Shown here piece by piece: positions 1-8,689 of a stretch of 10,736 bases of DNA. Source of the DNA: Lunasporangiospora selenospora. Its lineage: Eukaryota > Mortierellomycota > Mortierellomycetes > Mortierellales > Mortierellaceae. The DNA lies in the NCBI GenBank assembly GCA_015680635.1, contig JAABOA010000418.1, positions 4,630-15,365 of the forward strand, in the 5' to 3' direction. Numbering within the stretch: position 1 is the first letter of the stretch; every line of letters begins with the position of its first letter. A program made the translations under genes and the position numbers. Under the pieces are notes generated by a model. It was not told where the DNA came from. It made no database searches and saw nothing but the letters and a program-made list of their open reading frames with translations.

Positions 1-1590
1 CCCATAGCCAAACCATCTATCCTTTCTTTCCTCACTCACACGCGTTTGCTTTGCACTGAACCTAGCCAAATTTCAGATCAACAACGAATGCCGTCACTGG
101 CTATTCATAGTCTCACTAGATATATGCCGATGCCATACGACACGACGCGATGCAGTATGCATTGTCCTTGTGAGTCAGGAATCTTTGTTTAGAAGAGGTA
201 CCTGTAGGGGGGAGGATTTTAAAAAAAAGACCTGTTCCCTCGAACGCCATTGAGGGCCAAACCACTCTGGCGTTGCGTAGCCGATCCAACGTTTCTTAGC
301 ACTTTGGAGGGTAAAAAGGCATCATGTGCATACGTTAAGGTATGGGGGTAGAGGAGAAGAAGGGGGAAACAAGCTGAGATCTTATTGGCTTTTGGGGGTG
401 CGATGCAAGGGGAGCAGGCAGGTGTAACAGAAAAAAAATGCAATTGGGGGTTTGCTTGCCTATTAAAGGCAATGACCGTCAACAGAACAAAGTAGACGGC
501 ATCTTTGCTGCGGTCGCAGTAGCTCATTTTGCGAATGACTGCCAAGAGTTCTCGTGGGACAGGGGTGGGTGAAATGGTTGGTGAATCTGTGAGGGGGAGG
601 GGGACGGGCAGATGTAAAATCTAAACGAGAAACGACGCCCAAAATGGAAGAGATATGAACAATGGGCGCGTCTTGCTCTTTTTCTCCGGGATAGAAAATA
701 AGGAGTCCCGTTGCCGCTCAACGATAATCCTTCCTCGATCCAACCTCCCTCCTTCTACACAATCGGAGGTATTGATGTGTTTGATGACTTGATATTCACT
801 ATCCACATCTAAACCTAGTGTGCAATTAACATACACAGTATAAAGACCTGGAGACACTGTGCAATGAGTGTGATCAGGGCAGTAGGGATACTCTGGCAAG
901 TCACTGAAGAAAAGGCAAGGCAAGGGAGAAGATTTGTAAGGCTGCTCAATGTTCTTAGTAGTTTCATGTCTTCCAGAAATTCAGGTCGCTACCTTTCCTT
1001 GCCATTAACAGTATTCTAGCCGCTGCTAGGGTATTAATGGTTTACACCGATCTATTCGTCTGCATGGAAGTCTCGCAGACTCTAATGTGTGTCCCAAATA
1101 CATAGTTCTCAATAAAACTGAGAACCCATCCTGGAAAGGAGACAAATGACAACCCCTCAGGGTCCTTTATGTGCAGCGGAGACTTCTCCATGGGGAGGAC
1201 AGTTTAGGTCACAGGAAGTACAAATAGCCGGGATTGGGCGATGGTAGTCAATCGAGAGAGGCAGAGAGGATAAACAGGCATGGTTTGTGTTTTGGGAAAA
1301 GCCTGGGTCGAGAGCCTCTTGTTGTCCTGCAAGACAAGTGGTTTCCCGAGCACTTGGGGTGACCAAAAAAATACAGCGAGAGGCGCAGAGGAAAGAGGGC
1401 AAGCACAATCGAGCACACGCAAACGAGAGCAGAGATATGTGGGATGTTATTTGGATGTAACTCTGTGGCCCGATTTTGTTTGGTGCCCCGTCCGTCACAC
1501 TGCTTCTGGACCAAAAATGGTCTCAATCGGTCTTCTGTGCCTGGCCACTCAGGTGCTTGGCACTAACCTTGTTTTCTCATACTGAAGCTC
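1..1590. other. 5' intergenic region without a supportable gene
   Basis: Short open frames exist on both strands, but none shows a recognisable domain, sustained coding-like composition or a convincing splice pattern. The stretch has several G-rich or purine runs (for example around 340-370 and 591-608). A perfect TGAGTCA (AP-1/Gcn4-type) heptamer lies at 171-177, too far from the 1592 TATA box to assign to the downstream gene. On the minus strand the run of codons starting at the ATG at 527-525 looks briefly coding-like and is preceded on that strand by a CT-rich tract, so a divergent gene leaving the window to the left is possible but not supportable. Confidence 0.6.
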
Positions 1591-1591
1591 A

Positions 1592-1598
1592 TATAAAA
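1592..1598 (+). promoter_or_regulatory. TATA box of the ABC transporter gene
   Basis: The sequence TATAAAA lies 268 bases ahead of the chosen ATG at 1866. No ATG occurs between this box and 1866, so the chosen start is the first AUG of any transcript initiating shortly downstream. This agreement between promoter and start supports both calls. The transcription start itself cannot be seen. Confidence 0.6.
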
Positions 1599-1619
1599 AG
1601 CGTCGCCCCCTTGGGAACA

Positions 1620-1865
1620 GTTTAAGAAGTAGCGTTCCGTTCCCCTTCGATCGCCCAAGTTAGCAGAAGACTGTCCAGATTATCGACTTTCTCCCCCTCC
1701 CCCTCACATCCTTTTCCCTTCAGTAATAGGCACATCTGCACCCTCTTTCCTCATCCAGCCTAGAGAGACATTGAGGGGGGATAAAGACAGCAAACCCCAA
1801 GCCATAAAACTAAAAGATCGCCAATCGACAACCGCATACCAGATTGACTTTTACGTGGAGCCGAC
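1620..1865 (+). promoter_or_regulatory. Probable 5' leader with CT-rich tract
   Basis: The stretch between the TATA box and the start codon contains a strong pyrimidine tract at about 1687-1720 and a second at 1741-1760, a layout common near transcription starts in fungal promoters. It is free of ATG, so no upstream AUG-initiated ORF is expected in the leader. The left boundary is only an estimate of where transcription begins. Confidence 0.4.
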
Positions 1866-4800
1866 ATGGGTGTCGAAGCATTCTGCCACTTTGAGGGTTG
1901 GGTATGAGACTGCCATTTTTTTCTCTCTCTCTGTGAGCTTCACAGTTATAGATCAAACCGACTGACATTTTGGCCCCATAATTTTTGTATATGTTTTACC
2001 TTTGTTAGGGCCCCACGAGCCCCAGCCGACCAGATCTCACACTCTGTGTTGAGGACACTATCCTTTTAGCACTCCCATCACTTTTATTATTACTCGGAAT
2101 GACCTTCAGGATCTTCACTATGACCACCTCAGGAAAATCTCATGGCCTTGGACGCACTGGCCTCATCTATTGGCCCACACAGTTCTTTATGTTTGCCTCT
2201 GCTGTTGCTCTTATCGCCCGTGCAATCCTCCTCAAGAACAACGAGTACTCCCCTGCTACCATGTTCAGCACCATCTGTCTTATCGTTGGTTGGGTATGTC
2301 GCCTCGACTTTTACTATGCTCTCATCATAGTTGTCTACTTTCTCTCCCTTACCCCACACCCCCTCATCCTCCAATGGTACTGAGCCGAGTTTCTCTTTCT
2401 GTTCATTTCACAAACTGTTCTTAGGTGGCTGCCTTGCCATTGAATCGCCTGCAGCATGATCAAGAGATTCGTTCAAACGATTACATCTTTGGTCTCTACC
2501 TCCTCAACATCACCGCATCTGTGATCAATATCCGCACAATGGTTTTGGTAGGGATGGAATCGCAAGGCCAGTTCAAGGCGTTTGTTGCCTTCTTTGGACT
2601 CAATATCATTGGCTTTATCATCGAAGCCTATCCACGCGGCAGGACGCAGGCTCAACGCAAATCCGAAGCGAGTCGGTACGAAAAGGCCAACTTTTTCTCT
2701 CGGGTCACATTCCAGTACCTGCAGCCGATCGTGGCTCTCGGGTTCAGGAACCCACTGACGGCCAGTGATATCGTCGGTATGATGCCCAAGTATATCAAGA
2801 CCGAATTTAGTCACGATCGACTCAACAACCGATGGTTGGCTCATGTGGAGAAACACAAGGCCAGGGGGACGAAGCCGACCCTCTTTTGGACCATCTTGAA
2901 GACTTATGGATGGTCTTGGGGTGTGATCATGTTTTACCGTATCGGCGCTTCCACTTTGACCTACGTTCTTCCTCCACTCTTGAACGAGCTCTTGGGCTTC
3001 ATCAACACGTACCAGACGCCCAACCCCGCGCCTGTGTCTTTGGGTGTGATCTTGGCCTTTGGCATGTTCTTTGCGTCGATCCTCAATTCGTTTTTCATGG
3101 CTCAGTATTTCATCGTCAGCATGGAGGTTGGTATCGAGGCCCGAACTGCCCTGGTCGCCATGATCTACCGCAAGTCGCTCAAACTCTCGAGTGCTGCCAA
3201 ACAAAAGTCGACTGCTGGTGAAATCAACAACCACATGTCGGTCGATGCAGAACGTTGGCCGGATGCAATCACATTCATGCCCATGTTTATCAGTATCCCC
3301 TTCGAGATTGCCATTGCGACTTGGCAGTTGTATCTTCAGATTGGATGGTCTGTGTTTGTTGGTCTTGCCACTGTTGTGGCCTTGATGCCCATTCAGGGCG
3401 TGATTGCAAAGTTCTTTATGAAGGTAGAGTGGGAAAAAAGATAATATGATGGATGGTTACCATGTCAATGCTGTAAAAGCCAATGTATTAACATGTTGAA
3501 CTCGTTGCTAATTCAAAAACAAAAACAAAAACAGGCCAAGAGTGAAAAGCTAGAAGCCATGGACCAACGTATCCGACTCATGAACGAAATTCTCTCGGGC
3601 GTCAAGATCGTCAAACTTTATGGATGGGAAGACTCCTTCCGCGACCGTGTCAACACCTTCCGCAACCGAGAGTTGCGTACCCTCCGCAAGATCGGTGTCG
3701 CCTTCTCATTCTTGTCCATCATGTTCCAGTCGGCCCCTCTGATGGTTGCCCTGGTTTCATTCTCGGTCTATGCGACCCATGGTGGACCCGGAGGCGGACC
3801 CGGTGAGATTTCTGCTCAGCGAATCTTTGTCAGTATCAGTCTGTTTGGAATGATGAACAGACCCATCGGTATGCTGTCTCACATCATTGCCGAGACCATC
3901 GGTGTCACCGTGGCAACAACCCGTATCCAAAAATTTTTGTTGGCCGAGGAAATCTCCGAGTCCACCACGGATTCTGTAAAGACTTTGCCTACAGACCCGA
4001 ACGTGCCTCTTATCGATATTAAAGACGGAATCTTTGCTTGGGAAACCGAAGGACCCGAAGTAGAGCCCGAGAAGGAACTGAAAAGACGTGAAAAGATCGA
4101 GAACAAGAAGCAGAAACAGTTGGAAAAGGAAGCTCGCAAGGCAGGAAAACCTATCCCTGAGAAGCCTGTCCCCGTGGAAAAGAATTATGGACCTACTCTA
4201 GTAGACATCAACTTGTCTATTGCTCGTGGTAACCTGACAGCTGTGGTGGGACGCGTGGGACAAGGAAAGACCTCGTTGTTGACCGCCATTATCGGTGATA
4301 TGTACAGACGTCAGGGAACTGTCAAAATCTATGGGTCAATGGCCTATGTCGCTCAACAGGCTTGGATCGTGAATGCAACCCTCAAGGACAACATTATCTT
4401 TGGAAACGAGTTTAACCAGGAGCGGTACGATCATATCCTCATGGCCTGCAGTCTCTTACCAGATATCGCCATGCTCCCAGGAGGCGATATGACCGAGATC
4501 GGAGAGCGTGGTATCAATCTTTCTGGAGGACAGAAGCAGCGAGTCTCGCTTGCTCGAGCAGCCTATGAGAATGCCGACGTCTACCTGTTTGATGATCCAC
4601 TTAGCGCTGTCGATGCTCATGTAGACCAACATTTGTGGGAGCATCTCATCGGCCCCACCGGATTGCTCAAAGACAAGACCCGAGTACTTGTCACACATGC
4701 GATTCACCACCTGGAGCAAGCGGATCAAATTGTTGTTATCAAGGATGGTCGGATTAGCGAGACGGGCCAGTACAGCGCGCTTATGGGAAACAAGGACTCG

Positions 4801-6837
4801 TTCTACCAATTGATTACCGATTACTCGGTTAACCAAGGAAAGGAAAAGAAGGACAAAAAATCAACCTCGGATGATAACGACACCGATGTCGAGTCGGCCA
4901 GTGACAACGGACAAGGCGATGCCAAGGATACCAAAGAGGATGAGAAAAAGGACGACAAGGCTGAACTTGTTGCAGATGAGAAAATGGTCATTGGAAGTGT
5001 CTCTTGGTACGTTTACAAGACCTACGCCAAAGCTGCCTCATACCGATACTCGCTCCTGGTGGCTGGTGTCTTTGTCCTCGGCCAGGCCTGTCAGATTGGG
5101 ACCAACATTTGGCTCAAATACTGGGCAAGCGTTGCGACCGATGGAAAACACAGCACGGGTGAGTTCTTGGGCGTATACGGTGCATTGATTGTGGTGTATA
5201 TGGTGATGAACGTCGGGGCTGGATATGTGTCGATGGTCCTGGCAGCGATCCGTGCTTCAACTCGCTTGCATAATCGACTACTCTCCAACTTGCTTCGGTT
5301 ACCCATGTCCTTCTTTGACACGACACCATTGGGCCGTATTGTCAACCGCTTCTCAAGTGATGTCTTTGGTATCGATGAACTCTTGCCATGGAATTTCATC
5401 AATATCTTTGTCTGCGGAACATCTGTCCTGGGAACCATTATTGTCATTGGATCAGAGACTCCAGTCTTCTTGGCCGTGGTCCCACCATTGGTTGTGCTCT
5501 ATCTCATCATCCAGGCTTACTACATTCGATCCTCTCGTGCACTCAAGCGAATCGACTCTATCTCGAAATCCCCTATCTACCAGCACTTTAGTGAGACGCT
5601 TGCTGGAGTGACAACTATTCGCGCCATTGGAGCCAACGACCGGTTCATTCGTGAGAACGCAGCCAAGGCTGACGTTGCCGCCAATGCCTATTTTTCGTGG
5701 GTCGTCTCCAATCGTTGGCTGCAAATTCGACTCGAGACCCTGGGTGCAATTGTCGTACTAGCCTCTGCTCTGTTTGCAGTATTGAGCCGTAACTCTCTCA
5801 ATTCTGGAAGCGTTGGTCTTTCTCTCTCGTATGCACTCAGTGTCACCATGGATATTACCTGGTTGGTGCGCTCGTACTGCGATCTTCAGAACCAGTTGGT
5901 GGCCGTGGAGCGTGTCGACGAGTATTCGAACAAGAACCCAGAGGCGCCTGCTGAGACAGATGTCAAGTTGCCAGAAAACTGGCCTCAAAATGGACACGTA
6001 GAGTTCAAGAACTACTCGACCCGCTATCGCGAAGGACTGGACCTTGTGATCAAGAATGTTTCGTTTGAGGTCCAGCCTGGAGAGAAGGTCGGTATTGTTG
6101 GCCGAACTGGTGCCGGAAAGTCATCATTGACTTTGGCATTGTTCCGCATCATCGAGGCAGCCAACAGTACTCTTGCCAAGGCATGCCATAATTTGGAAGA
6201 TGCGGATGCAGACCCAAGCAAGGAGATTGCAGTGGTAGACTTGGAGAAGGTAGCAGTCGAGGAAGACGGAGGATCGATTTGGATTGATGGAATCGACATC
6301 TCCACTGTTGGACTGAAATACCTCCGACAACACCTGGCAATCATTCCTCAGGACCCTACATTGTTTGTCGGCACAGTCCGTGAGAATTTGGACCCATTCA
6401 ATGAGCTGGAGGATGCTGATATCTGGGAGGCACTTGAGCGGGCCCACTTGAAGGAGCATATCGCATCTCTTGCAGGAGGTCTCTCATTCAAGGTGACTCA
6501 GAACGGAGACAACTTCTCGGTTGGTCAGAGGTCATTGATCTGCCTTGCCAGAGCGTTGTTGAGAAAGACAAAGATTCTAGTCTTGGATGAGGCAACAGCA
6601 GCAGTGGATGTAGAGACGGATGAGCTGATCCAGCGAACCATTCGAAAAGAGTTCAAGGATCGAACAATCTTGACGATTGCTCACCGTATCAAGACTGTCA
6701 TGGACTCTGACAAAATCCTAGTGCTAGAGAAGGGCCGTGTCGCAGAGTTTGAGCATCCACAAACACTTTTGAAGCGACCCGAGTCATTGTTCCATAGTTT
6801 GGCGCAGCAAGCTGGAGAAATCAAGGAGACTGATTAA
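1866..6837 (+). CDS. MRP/YCF1-type full-length ABC transporter (ABCC), four exons, 1540 aa
   Basis: Coding exons are 1866-1901, 2009-2293, 2425-3423 and 3535-6837; all three introns are phase 0. ABCC proteins are ATP-driven exporters of glutathione conjugates and other organic anions, mostly at the vacuole in fungi; the substrate here is not readable. TMD0 (residues ~1-176) starts with EGWGPTSP, typical of fungal MRPs, and has five hydrophobic segments (~29-48, 64-87, 95-113, 127-149, 157-175). TMD1 spans ~255-565 and carries KLYGWEDSF. NBD1 (~598-870) has Walker A GRVGQGKTS (K685), LSGGQ (769-773), Walker B with D793-D794 (Asp where NBD2 has the catalytic Glu, as usual in ABCC) and H828. A charged linker (~873-924) leads to TMD2 (~937-1240). 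NBD2 (~1260-1531) has Walker A K1302, signature FSVGQ (1434-1438), D1458-E1459 and H1490. All catalytic motifs are intact and the length is normal. Oddities are charged insertions at 610-659 and 1317-1351. The start is the first ATG after the TATA box. Which fungal paralogue (Ycf1, Bpt1 or another) cannot be decided. Confidence 0.95.
1902..2008 (+). other. Intron 1 of the ABC transporter gene
   Basis: The 107-base intron opens with GTATGA after TGG and closes with TTTGTTAG. A CTGAC branch-point match lies at 1962-1966, about 43 bases before the acceptor. Splicing joins the 12-codon exon 1 to exon 2 in phase 0 and produces the EGW-GPTSP motif, which crosses the junction and is the strongest evidence for this intron. 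Confidence 0.88.
2294..2424 (+). other. Intron 2 of the ABC transporter gene
   Basis: The 131-base intron starts with GTATGT right after a TGG codon and ends with TTCTTAG. It is phase 0. A TACTGAG-like branch region lies near 2378-2384. Removing it fuses the third hydrophobic segment of TMD0 (SPATMFSTICLIVGW) to VAALPLNRLQ without a frame change. Its length is not a multiple of three and the retained reading runs into a stop at 2381-2383. Confidence 0.9.
3424..3534 (+). other. Intron 3 of the ABC transporter gene
   Basis: The 111-base intron starts with GTAGAG and ends with ACAG. It is phase 0 and carries an in-frame TAA at 3442-3444, so retention would truncate the protein inside TMD1. A CTAAT branch-like site lies near 3507-3511. 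The stretch before the acceptor is three CAAAAA units (3514-3531) instead of a pyrimidine tract. The spliced product, IAKFFMK-AKSEKLEAMDQR, is the expected MRP sequence between TMD1 helices. Confidence 0.9.
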
Positions 6838-7110
6838 GCGGCCCAGTCATTTGGGGTTCATTCTCTTTTCCCAATCCTATTTCATTTATCCGACTCTTTG
6901 AGAAGGGTCGTGCACTGTAGCATACAACACTGTTTAATTTTTTTTTATTCATTTCGTTTTCGCAAAAGCCTTATGCTTGTCCACCCTAATTTCAAGTTTC
7001 CATACCATTAAAATCAACCGGACAGTTTGCATGTAATCTCTCCTGAATGGCTGTCATGACCATGGCGATTATGCAAACAAACCTTTAGTTAGCGGCATCA
7101 ACAAAAAAAA

Positions 7111-7137
7111 GGGAAAGGGAAGGGAGGAGGAGGGGGG
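7111..7137 (+). repeat. G-rich tract with G-quadruplex pattern, 3' flank of the ABC gene
   Basis: Four G runs (7111-7113, 7117-7119, 7122-7124 and 7132-7137) are separated by loops of 3, 2 and 7 bases, which satisfies the common G3+N1-7 quadruplex pattern on the coding strand. An A run (7103-7110) precedes it. If the transcript extends to the AATAAA at 7164 this lies in the 3' UTR. A function is not shown. Confidence 0.5.
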
Positions 7138-7163
7138 ATTTTGGTACCAAGTTGAAAGTTATG

Positions 7164-7169
7164 AATAAA
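7164..7169 (+). terminator. Possible polyadenylation signal (AATAAA)
   Basis: A canonical AATAAA hexamer followed by an A run lies about 327 bases after the ABC stop codon. Fungal polyadenylation signals are loose, and T-rich stretches nearer the stop (around 6935-6950) could equally mark the 3' end. It is therefore a candidate, not a demonstrated terminus. Confidence 0.3.
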
Positions 7170-7415
7170 AAAAACTCAGGCACGAGGTAAAGCTCTCTGG
7201 ATCCATCTTGAAAGACTACGTATTTGCTATCCATCCAGTGGGTGATTCCCAAAACGATCACTTAGATACTCTTGACAGCGACATGCGGAAAGTGCCAGTG
7301 CTCTGACGAGGGTTCCATCGGATGTCTACCAGTGGTGGATCCAAACTCTGGATTGACCCAAATAAAAGGCCTCTAAAAGACGAATAGCCACCCAGTTCTT
7401 TAGAACCAGTGAGCG

Positions 7416-7440
7416 CTCTGCATCCTCTGCATCCTCTGCA
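7416..7440. repeat. Short 9-bp tandem repeat
   Basis: The unit CTCTGCATC is present about 2.8 times in a row (7416-7424, 7425-7433 and a partial copy from 7434). It is a minisatellite-type slippage product with no evident coding role. Confidence 0.7.
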
Positions 7441-7998
7441 CTCAAGCCTCGGGTATTTCCTTAATTGAGTCTTGCATCTGAAATTCATGAGAGGAGATTC
7501 GGTGGGCTGTCAGGGGGATTGTTAGGATCTGGAAATCGGTGCAGATCTAATTCACTTTTGAAGACTTGCGCCACCTTCGAGCTCTCGTCATTTTCAGTAG
7601 ACACGAGGTGAAGTTTTCTAAAATATGGGCATGATATCAAGAGCAGTAGGATGAGCTTACATTTCACTGTCATATTGATCACTGTTACAACCAGCAGTAT
7701 TGGGGTCTGACAAGGCACTGGTGCTACAACATCGCCAAGAATAGGTGGTAGAGCAAGAGACTCTAAACAGAGATGACTCCACATCTGTTGGAAGCCCATT
7801 TACTACAATCGAGTTAGTTTGGACATGGGAGAGAGGGTACCGATTGTTGAAAGATGCCCGCTCTTTTAGTGTGACACTCCAGTTTCTTCAGCATACGGAG
7901 CTCTTTTTGGGGCGTTGATAACCTCCTGTCCAACATGCAGCGTTCGAGATGGAAGTAATGGGTCAAGAGTGCCGGTTACACCAGCTGTGGGTTATTGT

Positions 7999-8301
7999 TG
8001 TTACGAACCTGAGGCACCACGACGGTTGGTGATGAGGTAGTAGTGTAACGTAATGAACAAGGATTGTGAGTCCATAGCTTTCTGCGTCTGCGAGGTAGCA
8101 CTGCGTCTCGCCAAGGCCCCTGCGGAGCGAGATTAGAGTAATTTCCTTTTTGTCAAGCAAATACTCAATAGGACTTGTCCTGTAGGGCGCACAATTTGTC
8201 ACTCTGGCGACGTAATTTAGGCCTCTATTGTCCTGAAGCCCTGATTCTCTCTCTCTCTCTCTCGAGCGCGTACCCTCTTTCCGCCCCAGCCTCAGGTAAC
8301 A
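7999..8301. mobile_element. Candidate solo LTR or MITE (303 bp) bounded by imperfect inverted repeats
   Basis: The left end reads TGTTACGAACCTGAGGC and the right end GCCTCAGGTAACA. The reverse complement of the right end is TGTTAC followed directly by CTGAGGC, so the ends match over 13 bases apart from a GAAC insertion in the left arm. The TG...CA boundaries, about 300-bp length and CT-rich 3' part fit a fungal LTR. A TGG two bases after the right end could even be the start of a primer-binding site. Against this, the flanks (ATTGT and ATGGC) do not form a clear target-site duplication, no second copy is in the window, and no protease, integrase or reverse transcriptase is visible. A MITE or a chance inverted repeat remain possible. 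Confidence 0.35.
8246..8263. repeat. (TC)9 microsatellite
   Basis: Nine uninterrupted TC dinucleotides lie just inside the right end of the candidate LTR/MITE and are followed by CGAGCGCG. Such a tract is variable by slippage. Confidence 0.9.
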
Positions 8302-8390
8302 ATGGCTAGCTCTCATTTCTTGCTTAATACTTCATTGCCTTGCTGTACAACACCTTGCCAATGCGCTGCCTTCTCGACGTAAGCAGTTTA

Positions 8391-8406
8391 CGACGTGAAC
8401 ACGTCG
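8391..8406. repeat. 16-bp palindrome with 7-bp arms
   Basis: CGACGTG and CACGTCG are perfect reverse complements separated by only AA. A third CGACGT copy lies just upstream at 8375-8380. The symmetry is what a dimeric transcription factor site would show, but the closest candidate gene is the unrecognised ORF at 8690, so no target can be assigned. Confidence 0.5.
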
Positions 8407-8689
8407 GGTTGCCTGTGCGGAAGGGACGTGGTCTGGTGATCGGCTATCGTTACGCCCAGATTGCTTCGCAGGCCCTGGGACTTTCGATGTCTGATAAAGT
8501 TCGGTATTGCTTGTATATCACACAGCTCCATGTCGTAACAATTGCGCATTAATTTTATTTTATCGTCTTTCAAGTCTTTTAGGAAAATGCCCCGCAACGT
8601 GGACAAAGCGGGATACATCAAGTGGGCGATCAAAAGAGGTAGCATCGAGCACGTCTCCATAATGGCATTTGTAATAGCATTCGACTACC

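Larger units (their letters stand above)
7171..8689. other. Intergenic region between the ABC gene and the unrecognised ORF
   Basis: No recognisable gene. Several unconfirmed ORFs of 70-117 codons lie on both strands. A 63-codon + strand ORF at 8361-8552 has fairly GC-rich third positions but matches nothing I know. A GT...AG pair on the minus strand (7660-7618) gives only a 43-base intron and leads into a stop soon afterwards. The region also carries the short repeats and the inverted-repeat element listed separately, suggesting slowly decaying mobile or non-coding DNA. Confidence 0.55.

Noticed and set aside
219-545. Possible divergent minus-strand gene with ATG at 527-525
   Set aside because: The first ~20 codons look coding-like and a CT-rich tract precedes them on that strand, but no donor/acceptor pair extends the frame to a recognisable protein before the window edge.
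621-923. 100-codon minus-strand ORF
   Set aside because: No recognisable features; it overlaps homopolymer and G-rich intergenic sequence.
1280-1585. 101-codon + strand ORF upstream of the TATA box
   Set aside because: No recognisable domain, irregular composition, and it ends just before the promoter of the ABC gene; it looks like chance.
2099-2383. ATG at 2099 as the start of the ABC transporter
   Set aside because: It lies inside exon 2, and the sequence before it (2009-2098) continues in frame with the conserved GPTSP start of TMD0 and its first helix.
2473-3234. 253-codon minus-strand ORF
   Set aside because: It lies entirely opposite ABC exon 3; composition is the antisense of a real gene and shows no domain.
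4579-4605. Asp instead of Glu after Walker B in NBD1 as a damaging mutation
   Set aside because: A degenerate first ATP site is the normal state in ABCC transporters; NBD2 has the catalytic Glu.
7258-7799. Minus-strand gene with a GTAAGC...TTTTAG intron at 7660-7618
   Set aside because: The intron would be only 43 bases, no branch site is evident, and the joined frame meets a stop within about 25 codons.
7963-8316. 117-codon minus-strand ORF
   Set aside because: It covers the candidate LTR/MITE and translates the TC repeat as RERERE; no domain is visible.
7682-8535. Alternative larger inverted-repeat element between TGTTAC at 7682 and GTAACA ending near 8535
   Set aside because: Only the six terminal bases plus scattered positions match; the 7999/8301 pair matches over 13 bases.
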